In this document: in pieces, positions 12,301 to 27,300 of the stretch | How positions within the stretch are numbered: the first letter of the stretch is position 1 | Layout of the letters: each line of letters starts with the position of its first letter | DNA from: Iris pallida | Lineage: Eukaryota; Streptophyta; Magnoliopsida; Asparagales; Iridaceae | Direction of reading: 5' to 3' | DNA: 64,000 nt | Assembly (NCBI GenBank): GCA_029216955.1 | Contig: JANAVB010033216.1 | Coordinates: 6,261,138 to 6,325,137, forward strand | Made by a program: the position numbers and the translations under genes | Notes under the pieces: generated by a model | Databases searched by the model: none | The model's input: the letters and a program-made list of their open reading frames with translations, nothing else | What the model was told of the DNA's origin: nothing

Positions 12301-15300
12301 TTATATGCTTGATTCATGACGTTTGTCAACATAAAGACAGGTATTGACAAGTATATATAACGGTATCAACAAGTGAGAATTGTTTTTGACAGTGAGTCAC
12401 TGAAGTAACGTGTATTTCAGCAAGGGTTGAAGGGGGAAACAAGCCCTTATATCATTAACATCGAGGAAGAGTCTCTCCTTGTCACTTATTTGGCACTACC
12501 TCTGTCTCACAGGAGTCTAAATGCACAGGGATGCTACAAATTGGTGAAAAATTGTAGAAATATATTAGAAGGTTGGCTAAATTAGAGTTCATTAGATTTT
12601 TTTATATCTGGTATCAGCATCTACTGTTCAGGTGTTAAAACTCCACCATTTACAGTGAGAGTTCCTTTAGAATAACTATACGCATGCTATTAGTTTGAAG
12701 GAGGTCACCAGAAGCAAGGAGGATTGGTCTAACAAATAATGATCTCAAAAAGGCTTCCACATACAAAAGAATATGGAAATACATCAATAAAGACTCCAAA
12801 TGGGCTAAATGGATGAAGAATAGGTATCAAGGCAAGAGAAGCTTCTCAGATCAAGCAGTGGATAATAATGCCTCAACTATTTGGAAGAACATGCTAAGGG
12901 GAAAAGAAGGGCATAGTGCCAGCTATTGAGAGAAGGGGTAGCAAATGGAAAGCAACCACCATTTGGTTTGGTCCATGGACGCCACATAGAAAACTTATCG
13001 ATATCCTAGGTTGGAGCACTTATACTATCTATAATGAAGATTATATGTTGATAAAATTACTGGAATGGGGGAGAATGAAATCCTTGTAACATGGTGATGA
13101 CTAACCAATACAAGGGCCGAATCAGTAAATTATTGTGCATAAACAAAAGGAATATTGGTATTGGAGGTGTGCAGCAAATAGGCCAGTTTACACTCAAAAT
13201 CAGCACGGCATTGGCTAAAGAAGATTATCCTGAAGTAGATTGGTGAGCAGTTACATGGAACAAATTGCATGAAAATGATTTGTTGTACTTATAAATTATT
13301 AAAGGAAGACTACTCACTACAGATAGATTCAGAAGCTTTTTACAGAGTGTACTTGAGTGGATCTTATGTGTAGAAAGGGAAGATACTCTCTACTCCTGTA
13401 AAATATGAATGATATTGCAGTAATTTCAATATTACAAATACAAACCTTTGCAGATTTCTTTGCCATTCTAGGTTCGACAACAAAGTCTGAATAGTTTGAG
13501 TAACCAAGCAATCGAGCAAGCTTATGCCTCAACTGGATCTGATATAACATGAAAACATAATCAAATTCATAAACTTATACTTGACAACAATGATAAATAA
13601 TAGTACTGGAAGCAAATTGGGGAAACAGAACAAAGAAGTAGTCATGATAACAACATGAACCATTACTTGATTGTCAACAAGGTTACAGACATATCATTCT
13701 AAGTTTCTAATGCTTCACATAAAGGAAACTCCAAATAGGTGTCTTAATATCGTAATGCCTCACATCACAAGAAAGACACTCCACATAGGTACCTTAATAT
13801 TGTAGTGTCCATAAACACGACACAAATGCACCATACCAATACCTTGTGAATCTATATAGTGCCAGTTCATGCTCATATCCATGAAACATGGCTTTACAAC
13901 TATTGCATTTATCAAGATAACTAGGTTTTATCTTAAGGTATCTGGTTGATTTTTTCTGTCAAAATCCATGAGAACATTATGCATATCCAGTGTTGATTAC
14001 TAGAACTATTTAACCATAAAGATGCAATGCCACATAGCACATCTTGATATTCTCTCCCTTTCTATAGACTTCTTCCAATGTATTTGAACAGGCTCCTAGA
14101 TCAAAAGCCTGCAAGAGCCCAATAGAATAGGCCTCCTGTCTGGTTAAAGGTTTTATAAAGTAATTAATCTCATCCAGGCTACCATAAGTGGAAGTGGTTG
14201 CCAAAAAATAGATAGTTGTTGATATTACAATGACTGATGATAAAGTTTACCAACTCATTCATGTAGATTTCTTACAGAAATTATGTTTTCAAGCCAACCT
14301 AAGTCTAGAGAAAAGAACTTGATGATGATCTGCCTTGATTAGTCGCAATCAGGATATAGATCACCATCAGTGTTTTTAGATGTGCTTGCCTAGGCATTTA
14401 GATGCTCGGCTCCTAGGCAATTAGTATTTATACCGTGAGGTACTGAGGTGACACCCTCTAAACAACCTTGGCCCGCCTCAAACACCTCGACCGGCCTTGA
14501 CTTAAATATGTCCCATTCCAAACAATTTTTCGTAGTTATAGATATAATTAATAATTAATATAAATATGAGATGAAAGGAAAGGGACGGTAGTTGTTTCCT
14601 CTCTCCCCTCCCTATTCTCTTTTGCTCTTTGCCAAAGCCCAAGGATCCCGATGCTGGTAATTGAATTCCAACATGTTGATCGCTCCGGGAAATGTCTCCC
14701 TCTCTCTCACTCTACTTTTCTTCTCTTGTCAGATTCTGTTCTCTCCAGGAAGGTGTTTCCTCCTCGACTCCTCTAACCTGTAGTATTTCCCAATGATTTC
14801 CTTACTTATTTTCTACATTCTAAAAACTTCAATCATAATATAATGAGTATTAGTTTATAGTTGATGTCAGGTAGATAGAGTACAAAACTTTGTCAAATCC
14901 TTCATGGAGCTTTCTTTCGCTCTATAGTCAACCCCATCTTGATGGCAGAAGGCTTGGATGATGATTATCAGTTTGTGGTTAGAATGATTCCTAGTATTGT
15001 TTAAATTTTTTTCATTGAAGACTTCACCTTTGCAGTTGTTTCTTGAAACAACATTTCATTTCCGTTTATGTTGAAGTCTCAGACTTTTGTATAAGCAGTA
15101 TATGCATGACCAGATTTCCAAGGATTTAGAGAACAAAAAAGTCCCAATTTAAACCACAAGTTTGTCATAACTTGCTTGTTGTATATCCCAAAATTTACTG
15201 GATAAAACGAACCATAGAGAAACCAGCAGCGAAGGTATTGGACTGTCAAGGCACTAGCGGAGTTCAATCCCTTCTTTACCTAAAGATATTTATTATACAG

Positions 15301-18300
15301 GACATTCAAAATTCTCGGGTCAAGAGACAAACGAGATTTCGTAAGTAACTCAACAAGTGCTTTCTTTTAGTTGAAGGGCTTCGTTGAATTCATCAAAAAC
15401 GCAAAGATTGAAGTAGTTATGCCCCTCTGTAGTCATTTTTCTAGAGCTCTTAAAAATCGGATATTCAACATTAGAGCTTTTTGCTTACTTTGTAGGTTTG
15501 CTTTGATAGACCAAAGGGGCAAGCTAACATCCTAAGAGCGAGTTTCATAAGGAGAGTGGATTAAGGCAACCATTAGGGAGTAAGTATGGATTGAGGCGCT
15601 TGGGCACGAAGACAGAGAAACCGAATACATCCCCTTATATTTGATCACCTCTTCTCCCGTAGGGGTTTTTATGCTTCTTTCTTTTGTAGTATTGTTTTCT
15701 TTAGTCAGATTGATCAAGCTTTAGTCAAATCCTTCAAGAAGCGATTGATTCAACCTATTTCTTTTGTTTTTGTCAAGTTAGAGCTATATAAGAGAAGATT
15801 TCCCCAATTTGGAAGTTTAGTGTGCCAAGCAAGTGTTGCTCATGCACTTCTAAGAGTGCTTTCTCGCAAGTGAAAGGAGTCAATGAAAGTGATAACTTCT
15901 AAAAGACGAGATCTTATATTGTTGTATTATTTTCTTACTTCCATCTTGTTATGCTACAAATCATTTTTGATAAAAGGAGTTGTACTGTAAACTCTAAAGA
16001 GTTAGTGAAAGCCTCATATTGTCGGATCCCAAATAAGAGTTGGACAAACAGTCTTGCAGTCCTCATCTTGCCGCCTTTACGCTCCCGTCTAGCAGTCTCG
16101 TGCCTTCTTAACAAGCTTGATCACAATGGATAAAGTGGAGTGTATCGTCTGAGGTGGTATATCGTCTGAGGTGGATAAAATGGTGTGATATCTTCTGAGA
16201 TGGTGCTAAGCGTAGCCAAATTCCATTATGTATAGCATATTTTGATGAGTGTATATGTGTCAATTAAGGATAACATGAGAAAAATCGTCTTAGGTGGTTT
16301 GGACATGATCTGCAGACAAATAGATGCTCCCATAAGGAGAGCAATAATATAGTAGTTAATGGCACTACTAGGACAAGAGATAGGCCAAGATTAATATAGT
16401 TAAGTGTAGAGAAGTATAATGTTACGGATGTTGGATTTTTTGAACAAATCTTCTTTTTAAATCTGTAAAATAATAAACTTAATTAAATGTACCGGCATCC
16501 GGGGAAGTCGCGCACGTAGCACTGCCCTAAGAGATAGCTCGGGTCTATGTTCAGACTGAATCCGAACGCCCTAGTGGTAAAATTCCGCTCTACCGGAATC
16601 TCGTTGCCGCACACGACGTCGAAGAATGACCCCGACTTAGCTCTGCCCAGAGCAACAACGAAGCAACAGAAATTCAGAGAGAAAAATTGAGAGAGTTTCT
16701 GTAGAGGAGAATGTTTTCTGTGTGGAGAAGGAGAGGGGATCAGTATATAGGCTGTTGGATAATTACACCAACGGACAGAAATTAACGAGGATTTAATTCG
16801 GATGTTTAAGAAGACAATTATGTTGAACGTTGTAAAACGTTTACAGCACATGGTTCATTGAACCTGGACGGATATCAAGATCCAACCGTACAGAATTTAA
16901 AAAGAATAGTAACGGTCAAATTTTAATAGGAGCAAAAAGATTTTTGGGTCTCAGCCCGAACCCGGAGAAGGAATCGGATCGGCATTCGGCGCCCGCAGAT
17001 GTGGGCACGTGCCCGCACCCGTTACGCGCACCGAACCGAACCGAGCCGAGCCGGGCCGGACGGCGGCGGCGGCGCGCGCATGTGGCCCATGGGGCTTCCA
17101 CTCAAATGGTTTAATGAAACAAGATGGGAGGAGTGTATATATGCACACTTATATCTCTTGCCCAACCGATGTGGGACTAAAGTAAAGGTGGGAGTTGAGC
17201 TTTTGCTCACAAGCTAAGCTAACAATCCCCCCAAAAGCTCAAGTTCCAAGGTAATAGAAGACATAAAGATAAAAGAAGAGTAAGAGAATTTCTGGGCAGT
17301 TGTATACTATGCATAAATGAGATGGATTACAGCCTTGAATCTCACTTAGTGACTATTGTCCTTGTCTGAAGAGGAGCTTGATGGACTACGCCTTGAATCA
17401 GTCTTCTTGAACCAGACTTGGAAAATAGCACACATAGTACGCTAGAGGTACTTGGGTCTATCGGATGGCGCGTTTGGTTGGCCATGCGCACTTTTACACA
17501 TTCATGAGAGTTGTCTAGGATCGTCCTGTCCTATAGTCGCGGCCCTCACGACCTCTCATATAGGTAACTCCTTAAGGGTTGGTGATAGGAATCAACCCTG
17601 CATAACATGCTTGGACTTATTAAGAGTTTAAACTCATCATATCCATATCACACAAGGAACACTGTCACCATAGGGATGAGGTATGAATGTACACATGTAC
17701 ATCCTCCTGGACTTTTATTTTAAAGAGAATTTAATCTCAGGTCAGTGTTCCATAATAGTCACCTAGTCCAGCTTGTTCCTACCCATTAAACCGGCTTCTT
17801 GGGATCTCCAGTCAGACTCGGTTGGGTTGCCACTGCTGGTGACTATACTATGGACTTAACCTCATCCCCCTCGATGATTCTAGGATCAATGTCCTAGACA
17901 GACCCTTCGTCAAGTGGTCTGCAAGGTTCTTTTCTGACTTTATATAGTCAAGAACCACATATTTGCCCAATAGGCTCTTTATTGACTTGAAGCACAGCTG
18001 CAGGTGCCTGTTCATCTTAGCATTCACAGAGTCATGCTTTAGTAGTTCAATAACAGACTTATTATCACAGTTTATGGAAATTGCAAGAATAGGATGAACA
18101 GAAACAGGTATATGCATAATAAGATTTCTGAGCCATTCGGCTTCTGTACATGTAGTATCCAAAGCTATCATTTCAGAGTCCATTGTACTTCTGGCTATGA
18201 TAGTTTGTTTACATGATCCCCAGGAGATTGCAGCTCCTGCTAGGATAAAAACATATCCAGTAGTGAATTTCACATCATGTGAATCAGTTACCCAATTTGC

Positions 18301-21300
18301 ATCGGAGTAACCTTCTATGATATCAGGGTGTCTAGTATAATGAAGTTTATAATCTAGAGTACCCTTAAGATATCTAAATACTCTATCTAATGCAGTCCAA
18401 TGAGATTGATTTGGGTTACTAGTGTATCTGCTTAGTCTCCCAATAGCAAATGTAATATCAGGTCTGGTCCTGTTAGTTATGTACATGAGGGACCCAATCA
18501 TTTGTGAATATCTATGTTGTTCTATAGGAGATCCTTCATTCTTCTTGAGAACAACATTATTGTCATAAGGGGTAAGGGCAGGTTTCTTGTCAAAGTACTC
18601 AAACTTTCTTAGCATTTTCTCAATTGAATGTGCTAAGGATAGAGTATAGCCCTCTTTCCTTTTTGACACTTGCATTCCTAGGATCATATTTGCCTCACAT
18701 AGGTCTTTCATATCAAACTGGTTAGATAAATAATTCTTAATGTTATTTATCAGTTCCAGTGAAGATCCTAGAATAAGGATATCATCAACATACAAGCATA
18801 AAATAACACAACTTCTATTTGTATTTTTTGAATACAAACATTTGTCATATTCATTTGGTACAAAACCAAATTCTATAATGACTTTGTCAAATTTGTTGTG
18901 CCATTGCTTGGGAGCTTGCTTTAGGCCATAAAGAGATTTTACTAATCTACAAACCTTGTTTTCTTGGCCTTTAGCAATAAAGCCTTCAGGTTGCTCCATA
19001 TATATTTCTTCCTCTAAATCTTCATTTAGAAATGTTGTCTTTACATCCATTTGATGGATTAGCAAGTCATGAATGGAAGCTAAGGCTAGGAGGGTTCTAA
19101 TAGAAGAAATCCTAGCAACAGGAGAATAGGTATCAAAATAATCTAATCTCTTTTTCTAGGTAAAACATTTGGCTACTAATCTAGCCTTATATTTCTCTAT
19201 GGTACCATCGGCTCTAAGTTTCTTCTTAATGATCTACTTACAACCTATTGGTTTGCTGCCTAAAGGAAGGTCTGCTAAAAACCAAGTATTGTTCTCCATG
19301 ATAGAGTTGTACTCATTGTTAATAGCTTCTTTCCAGAAAGGGGCATCAGGAGAGGATATGGCTTCTTCATAAGTTGAGGGATCACCCTCTATCAAAAATG
19401 TGAAGAATCCTTCTCCTAAGTTCTTTTCAACCATTTCTCTTTTACTCCTTCTAGGTTCTATGACTTGTTCAGGTTGAGAACTGGGTACTGGATCATGAGA
19501 ACTAGTAGACGGAGTAAGAGAAGGGTTAGAGGAAGATGAAGGGGTTCTATCCTTGAAGGGAAAAATGTTCTCAAAATAAACTGCATCTCTAGCTTCAATG
19601 ATTGTGTTATTAGAGATTTCATTTACTTCAGAATGGATTACAAGAAATCTATTGGCATTACTATTTAGGGCATATCCTATGAATACAGCATCCACAGTCT
19701 TAGGTCCTATCTTCCTCTTTTTGGGTTCAGGAATTCCTACTTTAGCTAGACATCCCCAAACTTTGAGATAATTAATCCTAGGGGTTCGACCTTTCCATAA
19801 TTCATATGGGGTCTTATCATTAGTCTTACTGGGTATCCTATTAAGAATATAACAGGCTGACAATAAGGCTTCTCCCCAAAGATTATCAGGGGCACCAGAG
19901 CTGAGAAGCATGGCATTGACCATATCTAAAAGAGTGTGATTTTTCCTTTCAGCAACTGCATTGGATTGTGGTGAATAAGGAGCAGTTACCTCATGAATAA
20001 TTCAGTGCTCTTCACAGAAGTTAGTCATTTCATTTGAGGTATACTCTCCACCACGATCTGATCTAAGGATCTTAATCTTCCTATCCAACTGGTTCTCAGC
20101 TTCAGATTTATAGACCTTGAATCTGTCTAGAACTTCATCTTTGGTCTTAAGGAGATAGGTATAACAATACTTTGAATGGTCATCTATAAAAGTAACAAAG
20201 TATTTCCTACCGCCTCGGGTCAAAACCTTATTGGAATCACAAACATCACTATGGATAAGTTCTAGGAGTTCAGAATCCCTATAGACAGATTTAAAAGGCA
20301 ATCTAGTGTGTTTGGCTTGAACACAAATCTCACATTTGTGTTCATCATCTATAGGAGTCTTAGGGATAAGATCTAAGTTCATCATCCTTTTAATAGATCC
20401 TAAGTTCACATGACCTAATCTACCATGCCAAACATTTGATGATTCAACATTCGCAACAAAAGAAGGATTGGAAATTTTATTCATGGTACTTAAAATAAAG
20501 AGTCCATCTTTCACAAATCCTTTCCCTACAAACAAATCATTCTTAGAGAAAACTACTTTATTGGCCTCCATTACAATTTTGTATCCTGAGGCTACAAGGA
20601 GGGATCCACTAACAAGATTCCTTCTGACATACGACACATGAAGCACATTATGAAGAGGTAGAATTTTTCCTGATGTCATTTTCAGTTCTATTCTTCCTCT
20701 TCCTACAATTTGTGCCGTTGAGCCATCTCCTAGAGTCACGCCTCCACCTGATTCCTGATAGGTTGAAAAACAGGAGCGATCAAATGAAACGTGAACATTA
20801 GCTCCAAAATCCAATCATCAGAATGGAAAGAAAGGTTTACTACAGGTTGATAGCTTACAGACCTGAAGGAACTGGAAGACCCATTCAGAATCATGTTAGC
20901 CGCTGTCTTGTCTTTTCCCTTGAAGGAGTTCTGGATAGGTTCTTTCTTCCTTTGGAAGCAGTTGATGGCTGTATGGTTGGTTCTACCACACACAAAACAA
21001 AATCTTCTTTGATCCTGAGTATTGTCTAAGCAAACTTTGTTAACATAACCGTTTAGGACAATAATAGAGTATTGTCTAAGCAAACTGAGTATTAACAGTA
21101 ACAAGTTTTAATAGAAAAATGTCTAAGCAAATATGTCTAAGCAAATATTTGTCTGAGTATTTTTTTTTATGAACAGTGACAGTGACAAGTTTTAACAGTA
21201 GCAAATATGTTTAAGCAAATATGTCTAAGCAAACTTTGTTAACATAACAAGTTTTAACAGTAACAAGTTTTAATAGCAAAAATGTCTAAGCAAATATTTT

Positions 21301-24300
21301 TTGAAGATGGAGTATCTCTTAGAATGTTGGATTTTTTTGAATAAATCTTCTTTTTAAATCTGCAAAATAATAAACTTAATTAAATGTTACCGGCCTCCGG
21401 GGAAGTCACGCACGTAGCACTGCCCTAAGAGATAGCTCGGATCTATGTGCAGACTGAATCCGAACGCCCCTAGTGGTAGAATTTCCGCTCTACCGGAATC
21501 TCGTTGCCGCACACGACGTCGAGAGAATGACCCCGACTTAGCTCTGCCCAGAGCAACAACGAAGCAACAGAAATTCGAGAGAGAAAAATTGGAGAGAGTT
21601 TCTGTAGAGGAGAATGTTTTCTGTGTGGAGAAGAAGGAGAGGGGATCAGTATATTTAGGTTGTTGGATAATTACACCAACGGACAGAAATTAACGAGGAT
21701 TTAATTCGGATGTTTAAGAAGACAATTATGTTGAACGTTGTAAAACGTTTACAGCACATGGTTCATTGAACCTGGACGGATATCAAGATCCAACCGTTAC
21801 AGAATTTAAAAAGAATAGTAACGGTCAGAATTTTTAATAGGAGCAAAAAGATTTTTGGGTCTCAGCCCGAACCCGGAGAAAGAATCGGATCGGCAATCGG
21901 CGCCCGCAGATGTGGGCACGTGCCCGCACCCGTTACGCGCGCCGAACCGAACCGAGCCTAGCCGGGCCGGGCGGCGGCGACGGCGCACGCGTGTGGCCCA
22001 TAGGGCTCCCACTCAAATGGTTTAATGAAGCAAGATGGGAGGAGTGTATATATGCACACTTATATCTCTTGCCCAACCGATGTGGGACTAAAGTAAAGGT
22101 GGGAGTTGAGCTTTTGCTCACAAGCTAAGCTAACAACGGAGAACATGGTCCTTAAAAGAGCCGAATCGAAGAAGCGGATTTAAACATACAACCTCAAAAG
22201 TTTGGGCAACCGATTTGTTATTGTTGTTGTCTACTTCACAATCAAGTCCAATGTATTTTTTTTTATTAGTATTCCTTCAACACAAGACGATCAATCAATT
22301 ATTTGTTCCCTAAGATCCTTAAAATGCATTATACGAGGTATGCATGAATTACTTCAACCATGGTAGTCAAAGACGTGTCTCGCAGAAAGGCGCAGCAGTT
22401 GCGTCTCGCCTCTCACTAGGCAAGGCCTCTTTCTCCGGGCACACCCAGGACGTGTGTAAGGCGCGTCTTTCAGCAAGGCACAACCAAAAAAAGACGCACA
22501 TTATGATTTTATATATATACATATACAAAACAAATGAGGCATAAAAATAACCCTTACCTCATATAAGTGTGAGGGAGATAGCCCTTTCCATCGTGGAACT
22601 AAAATTTACTAAAAACATAGTAGGAAGAATACAAATTCTTATTAGTTCGGTTAATTACTACTGCTATTACTACTCTGCTAGTTCACTTGGTTATGTTTTA
22701 ACATATTTTTGTTGGTTTAAATATGTTATTTGGTTTTATTTCTTATATTACTAATTTAATTATTTATATTTATATTATTTCTTATTTAAATATGTTATTT
22801 GGTTTTACTTGGGATCCTTATAGGATAAATATTGGTTTGTTTGCTGGAACATCTGACTCTCAACATTGACTTCAAAAAATTAACTAAGAGCAGACAAGTT
22901 GCTTGTTTTGCGTTAATCTTTGCTTCTTTTCTTACTTGATCTTCACATCAGGATCTAACAGAGGGTAACCTTGGTTGCCTCTCTGCCCTGGCTTGTGTAA
23001 TCCACGTTCAAGTCTGCTTCCTATGCGTGTGCCAGTTCTGGCCACGTTTTTAGCGCATTGGCAGATTTGATATGATTATCAAGTTATAAAGATCAATTCG
23101 ACGGTCGTATCAGGAATACATGCAGGATGACTAGTACTGGGGCGCATAGCAGTCAAGGTTCTAAACGGTGGTAGGCGGATGCGCGACGGAGAGAGTCCAC
23201 CTACCGCCTAGACGCCCGATACACTTTAAATTTTTTTACTATTTTACCACTATTTTTTTGCATAATATGCATACTTTAAGGGTGTTCCATACATAACTAA
23301 GTTGTAAAACGAAGATTTATAAAGTTTTAGTTTTATAAAAGTGAACTATAGGCCCATAATGCTCACAAAATCTTTTTGGCCAAAATATTTTGTTAGGTAT
23401 TGCTCCGCCTAGGCGCCCGCCTACACCGCCTCACCTTCGCCTATGCCGCCAACCTCCGTTGGCCGCCTACTCCACCGCCTACCGTAAAGCGGTGCGGAGA
23501 GAGACCCCCTACCGCCTAGGCACCGCCTAGGCGGGCTAGGCGGCCACCATTTAGAACACTGATAGCAGTGCTACAGGCATTAGTATCGAAAACGCAATGG
23601 CGGGACCAACGGACACTGGCATGAAAATTTTCTCGATTCGACTTGTTGATCTACGGTTGGACGGACCAGAGGGCTACTCGACATGGCGAAAGAAGGTCAA
23701 GAAGACGCTTCGGGTAATGCGATTGTCCGCACATCTGACTGACAATCCCTCAGTAGAGACTGATCCTATATTTGAGCAATGGAAGATAGATGGCAGTCGA
23801 TTGTTTACACAGTTGATGAATTCAATGGAACAATCGGTGGAAGACATGGTTCAGAATATGAATACGGTAAAAGAATAATGGAAGGTTTTAGCGGCGACGT
23901 TGGATGGAAAACGCAATTTGTCTCGTATCTACGACTCGATCATTGACGTCTACCAAGCAAATCAGTGAGACAAATCTCATAAGGATCACTTTCGGACCTT
24001 TAAGGCCATAACTGATGAAATCGACCATGTATTATCTCTGATGACGGATATCAATGAAGCTAGAGTTCAACGTGAGCAGCTTCATCATGGCATATCTTGC
24101 CTCTTTATCCCGATGCGGATTCAGCTCGCTCTCTGTTCTATCTCTGAAGGAAGCTCACTTTCGTGTCCTAGGGGCAACGAAAGTCGTTGAGACCACTTCG
24201 AGTGGTCCTCCTGCTGATCGATCTGCTCATGGTGCTGCTCGTGCTGAATTTCGTGGTGGTCGTGGTGGCCGAAATAGTGGCCATGATTGTATACGAGGCA

Positions 24301-27300
24301 ATAACGGTCGTGATGGGGATAGACCACGCATATGCTTCAACTGTGGTCTGCAAGGCCATTTCCTGTTGTAGTGTCCTAAAGCTCCTACAATCAATGTTAC
24401 ATCAAATGCTCCTGATGATGGCATTCATTCTGTTCAAATGACCGCAGAGTTATATACATATTTTCTTGACTTCCAAGCTCAACGTCGTGGTGAAACATCC
24501 ACATCTGGATCCACAGTCGGGTACTCAGCGACATGTGTAGTGAGGTCGAAGCAGTAGGTGATCGACTCTTGTGTATTTTCTCATATGACTGGCGACGCAG
24601 GTATGATATCCAATTATGTATCGGTGGGACGTGTTTCCAATATTACTGTTGCCAACGGTGGTTCACTAACAGTCCGTTGACGAGGAAGTGCCCGTCTTTC
24701 TTCCGAACTGTCACTGAATTCCGTATTACATAAACCAGAAAACCCGTTCAGTTTGCTTTCAATTAGTGAGCTTACTCGCGATTTGCATTGCTCGGTAATA
24801 TTTTTTTCCTGATGGTTGTGTTTTTCAAGACCTAAAGACTGGAAAAACTTTTGGTAAAGGGCATATGGCTGGAGGCTTGTAACTGTTTGACGTACCTTCT
24901 TCTGTTGTCGAGGAAGTGCCCGTCTTTCTTCCGAACTGTCACTGAATTCCGTATTACATAAACCAGAAAACCCGTTCAGTTTGCTTTCAATTAGTGAGCT
25001 TACTCGCGATTTGCATTGCTCGGTAATATTTTTTTCCTGATGGTTGTGTTTTTCAAGACCTAAAGACTGGAAAAACTTTTGGTAAGGGGCATATGGCTGG
25101 AGGCTTGTAACTGTTTGACGTACCTTCTTCTGTTGTCTGTGCCGACGTGAAACTCGATCCTTTTGAGTACATTGTCAGTTAGGTCATCCATCAACCCAAC
25201 TCTCTAGAAAATGTACCAATCTTTGGATGTTCATGCTTCTTTTCATTGTAAATCGTGTCGTTTGGCTAAGCATCACCTGGTTCTCTATCCGGTGAGTCCT
25301 AACAAATTTGCATCCGCTCCTTTCGAGTTGGTGTATTCTGATGTATGGGGACCTTGTCCGATTGAATCAATAATGTGTTTCAAGTATTTTGTTACATTTG
25401 TTGATGACAACTCGCGTGTCACTTTTGTTTATCTGATGGAAAATCACTCCGAATTATTAAAATTTGGTGCAATTTTTATGCCAAAATCAAAACACAATTT
25501 GGTGTTCCGATTAAATGCTTTCAAAGTGATGATGGTCGTGAGTATCTATCTCGTGAGTTCAATACTCATCTGTCCGACAATGACATCATCCACCAAACTT
25601 CATGTCCTTACATACCACAGCAGAATGGTGTGACAAAGAGCAAGGATCGCCATCTCTTGGAAACAATGCGTGCTCTTATGTTTCAAGCACGTATTCCCAA
25701 TAGGTTTTGGTTCGATGCTATTCTTACAGCTTGCTATCTGATTAATCGCATGCCATCGTTAGTTTTCAATGTTCTACTCCTTTTTCCGGGTTATATCCCG
25801 TTCGAGAGCCGTTTCCTGTACCTCTCAATATTTTTGGTTGCTTGTGTTATGTTCGGGATACCCGATCAACTCTTTCTAAATTAGATTCTAAGACAATCCA
25901 ATGTGTTTTTCCTTGGGTATCCTAAAGATCATAAATGATATCGATGTTTTTCCCTACCTTGAAGAGAGATTTTTTTTCTCCCGGGTTGTTACTTTCGTTT
26001 AAACTGAGTGTCCTCCACTTCCATAAACTACGAATCCAGTTCTCCAAGTTTACCCAGACGAGAATTTCTTGTTGTTTCCGGTTCAAACACAACTCCCCAT
26101 AAGGGTGCCCTTCCCTACCGAGCCAGTATCTCAGTCTGACGATCTGCAAACACCGGGTCAGTCAGTGCGACGTCACCCGAACGATCATCGCAGATAGTAC
26201 CTACGGTCACAGAGTCGTCATCCTCCTCTAGCTCTACGGATTCGCCTCCACTTGCTCGACCTTGTCGTACTTGTCGTGATCATCCCTTATATGTAGACAA
26301 CTACAAAGGGCTCGTGAGCCACACTCAATCCTTGTTAGCTACTATCGATGGAATTCAGATTTTCAATACTGCGAGGAGGGTCTCAAATATCCCGGTTGGC
26401 GTGCTGCTATGGAAGAGGAGATGAAAGGCTCCGAAAGAACGATACTTGGGACTTGGTAGATTTGCCTACTGGAAAGCAGGCAGTAGGATGCAAATGGGTG
26501 TTCACGATCAAGGTAAAATCGGATGGCACTCTTGATTGCCTAAAGGCTCGTCTAGTGGCTAAAAGATATTTTCAAACCTATGATGAGAATTATTTTGAGA
26601 CCTCTCCCGTTGCTAGGATGACATCTGTGCGCGTACTCTTGGCCTTAGTTGTTCGCTATGACTGGTCATTGTTTCAACTGGATATCATGAATGCATTTAT
26701 TTACGGGAATATTGAAGAAGTGTATGTGGTTGCAAGAAAGGGTAAAGTGTGCCATCTGCGGAAAGCTCTCTACGGTCTCAAACAATCATCTCGTGTGTGA
26801 TTTAGTCGATTTACACGGGGTTTTTTCGATTTACACAGGTCGTTACTCAGTTTGGCATGTGTCAATCAAAGAAAGATCATTCGGTATTCTACCGACTGTC
26901 ATCAGCTGGAAGGATACTACTTGGTGTCTATGTTGACGATATTGTGATCACGGGAGACGACAATAAGGGTATTGCAGGACTAAAGAAGTTTCTGGAAGAA
27001 CAATTTCAGACCAAGGATATGGGATCGTTGAACTACTTATTGGGCATTGAAGTTACACGGAATAAACGGGACATTGTAATGTCTCTGAGGAAATATGTGC
27101 TGGACATACTAAATGATGCAAGCCAAGGGAACTACCTCACTCATGAATCCAGGAGCAAAGTTACTCCCAGACGAGGGAGTCATGATGACCAATCCGAATC
27201 AGTATCGTCGAGTGGTTGAAAAACTCAACTACTTGGAGGTGATGACTCGCCCGGGCATTTCCTTCGCAGTGAGTGTCGCAAGTAGGTTTATGGCTTCTCC

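Larger units (their letters stand above)
16429..22135 (-). mobile_element. copia-1, LTR retrotransposon with both LTRs and TSD ACGGA
   Basis: The element is 5.7 kb, on the minus strand, with LTRs at 21325-22135 (5') and 16429-17224 (3'), both TG...CA. Identical 5-bp duplications ACGGA lie at 16424-16428 and 22136-22140. Internal order on the minus strand is a short gag end, protease, integrase, reverse transcriptase, RNase H, the Ty1/copia order. Most of gag and the primer site are missing; a satellite-like stretch occupies that place. It is therefore non-autonomous but may once have been mobilised in trans. It lies in the 16-kb peptidase intron, in the same orientation as the gene. Confidence 0.95.

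Noticed and set aside
16916..17217. Overlapping ORFs in the GC-rich part of the copia-1 LTR
   Set aside because: They recur in both LTRs, overlap on both strands, and belong to the LTR.
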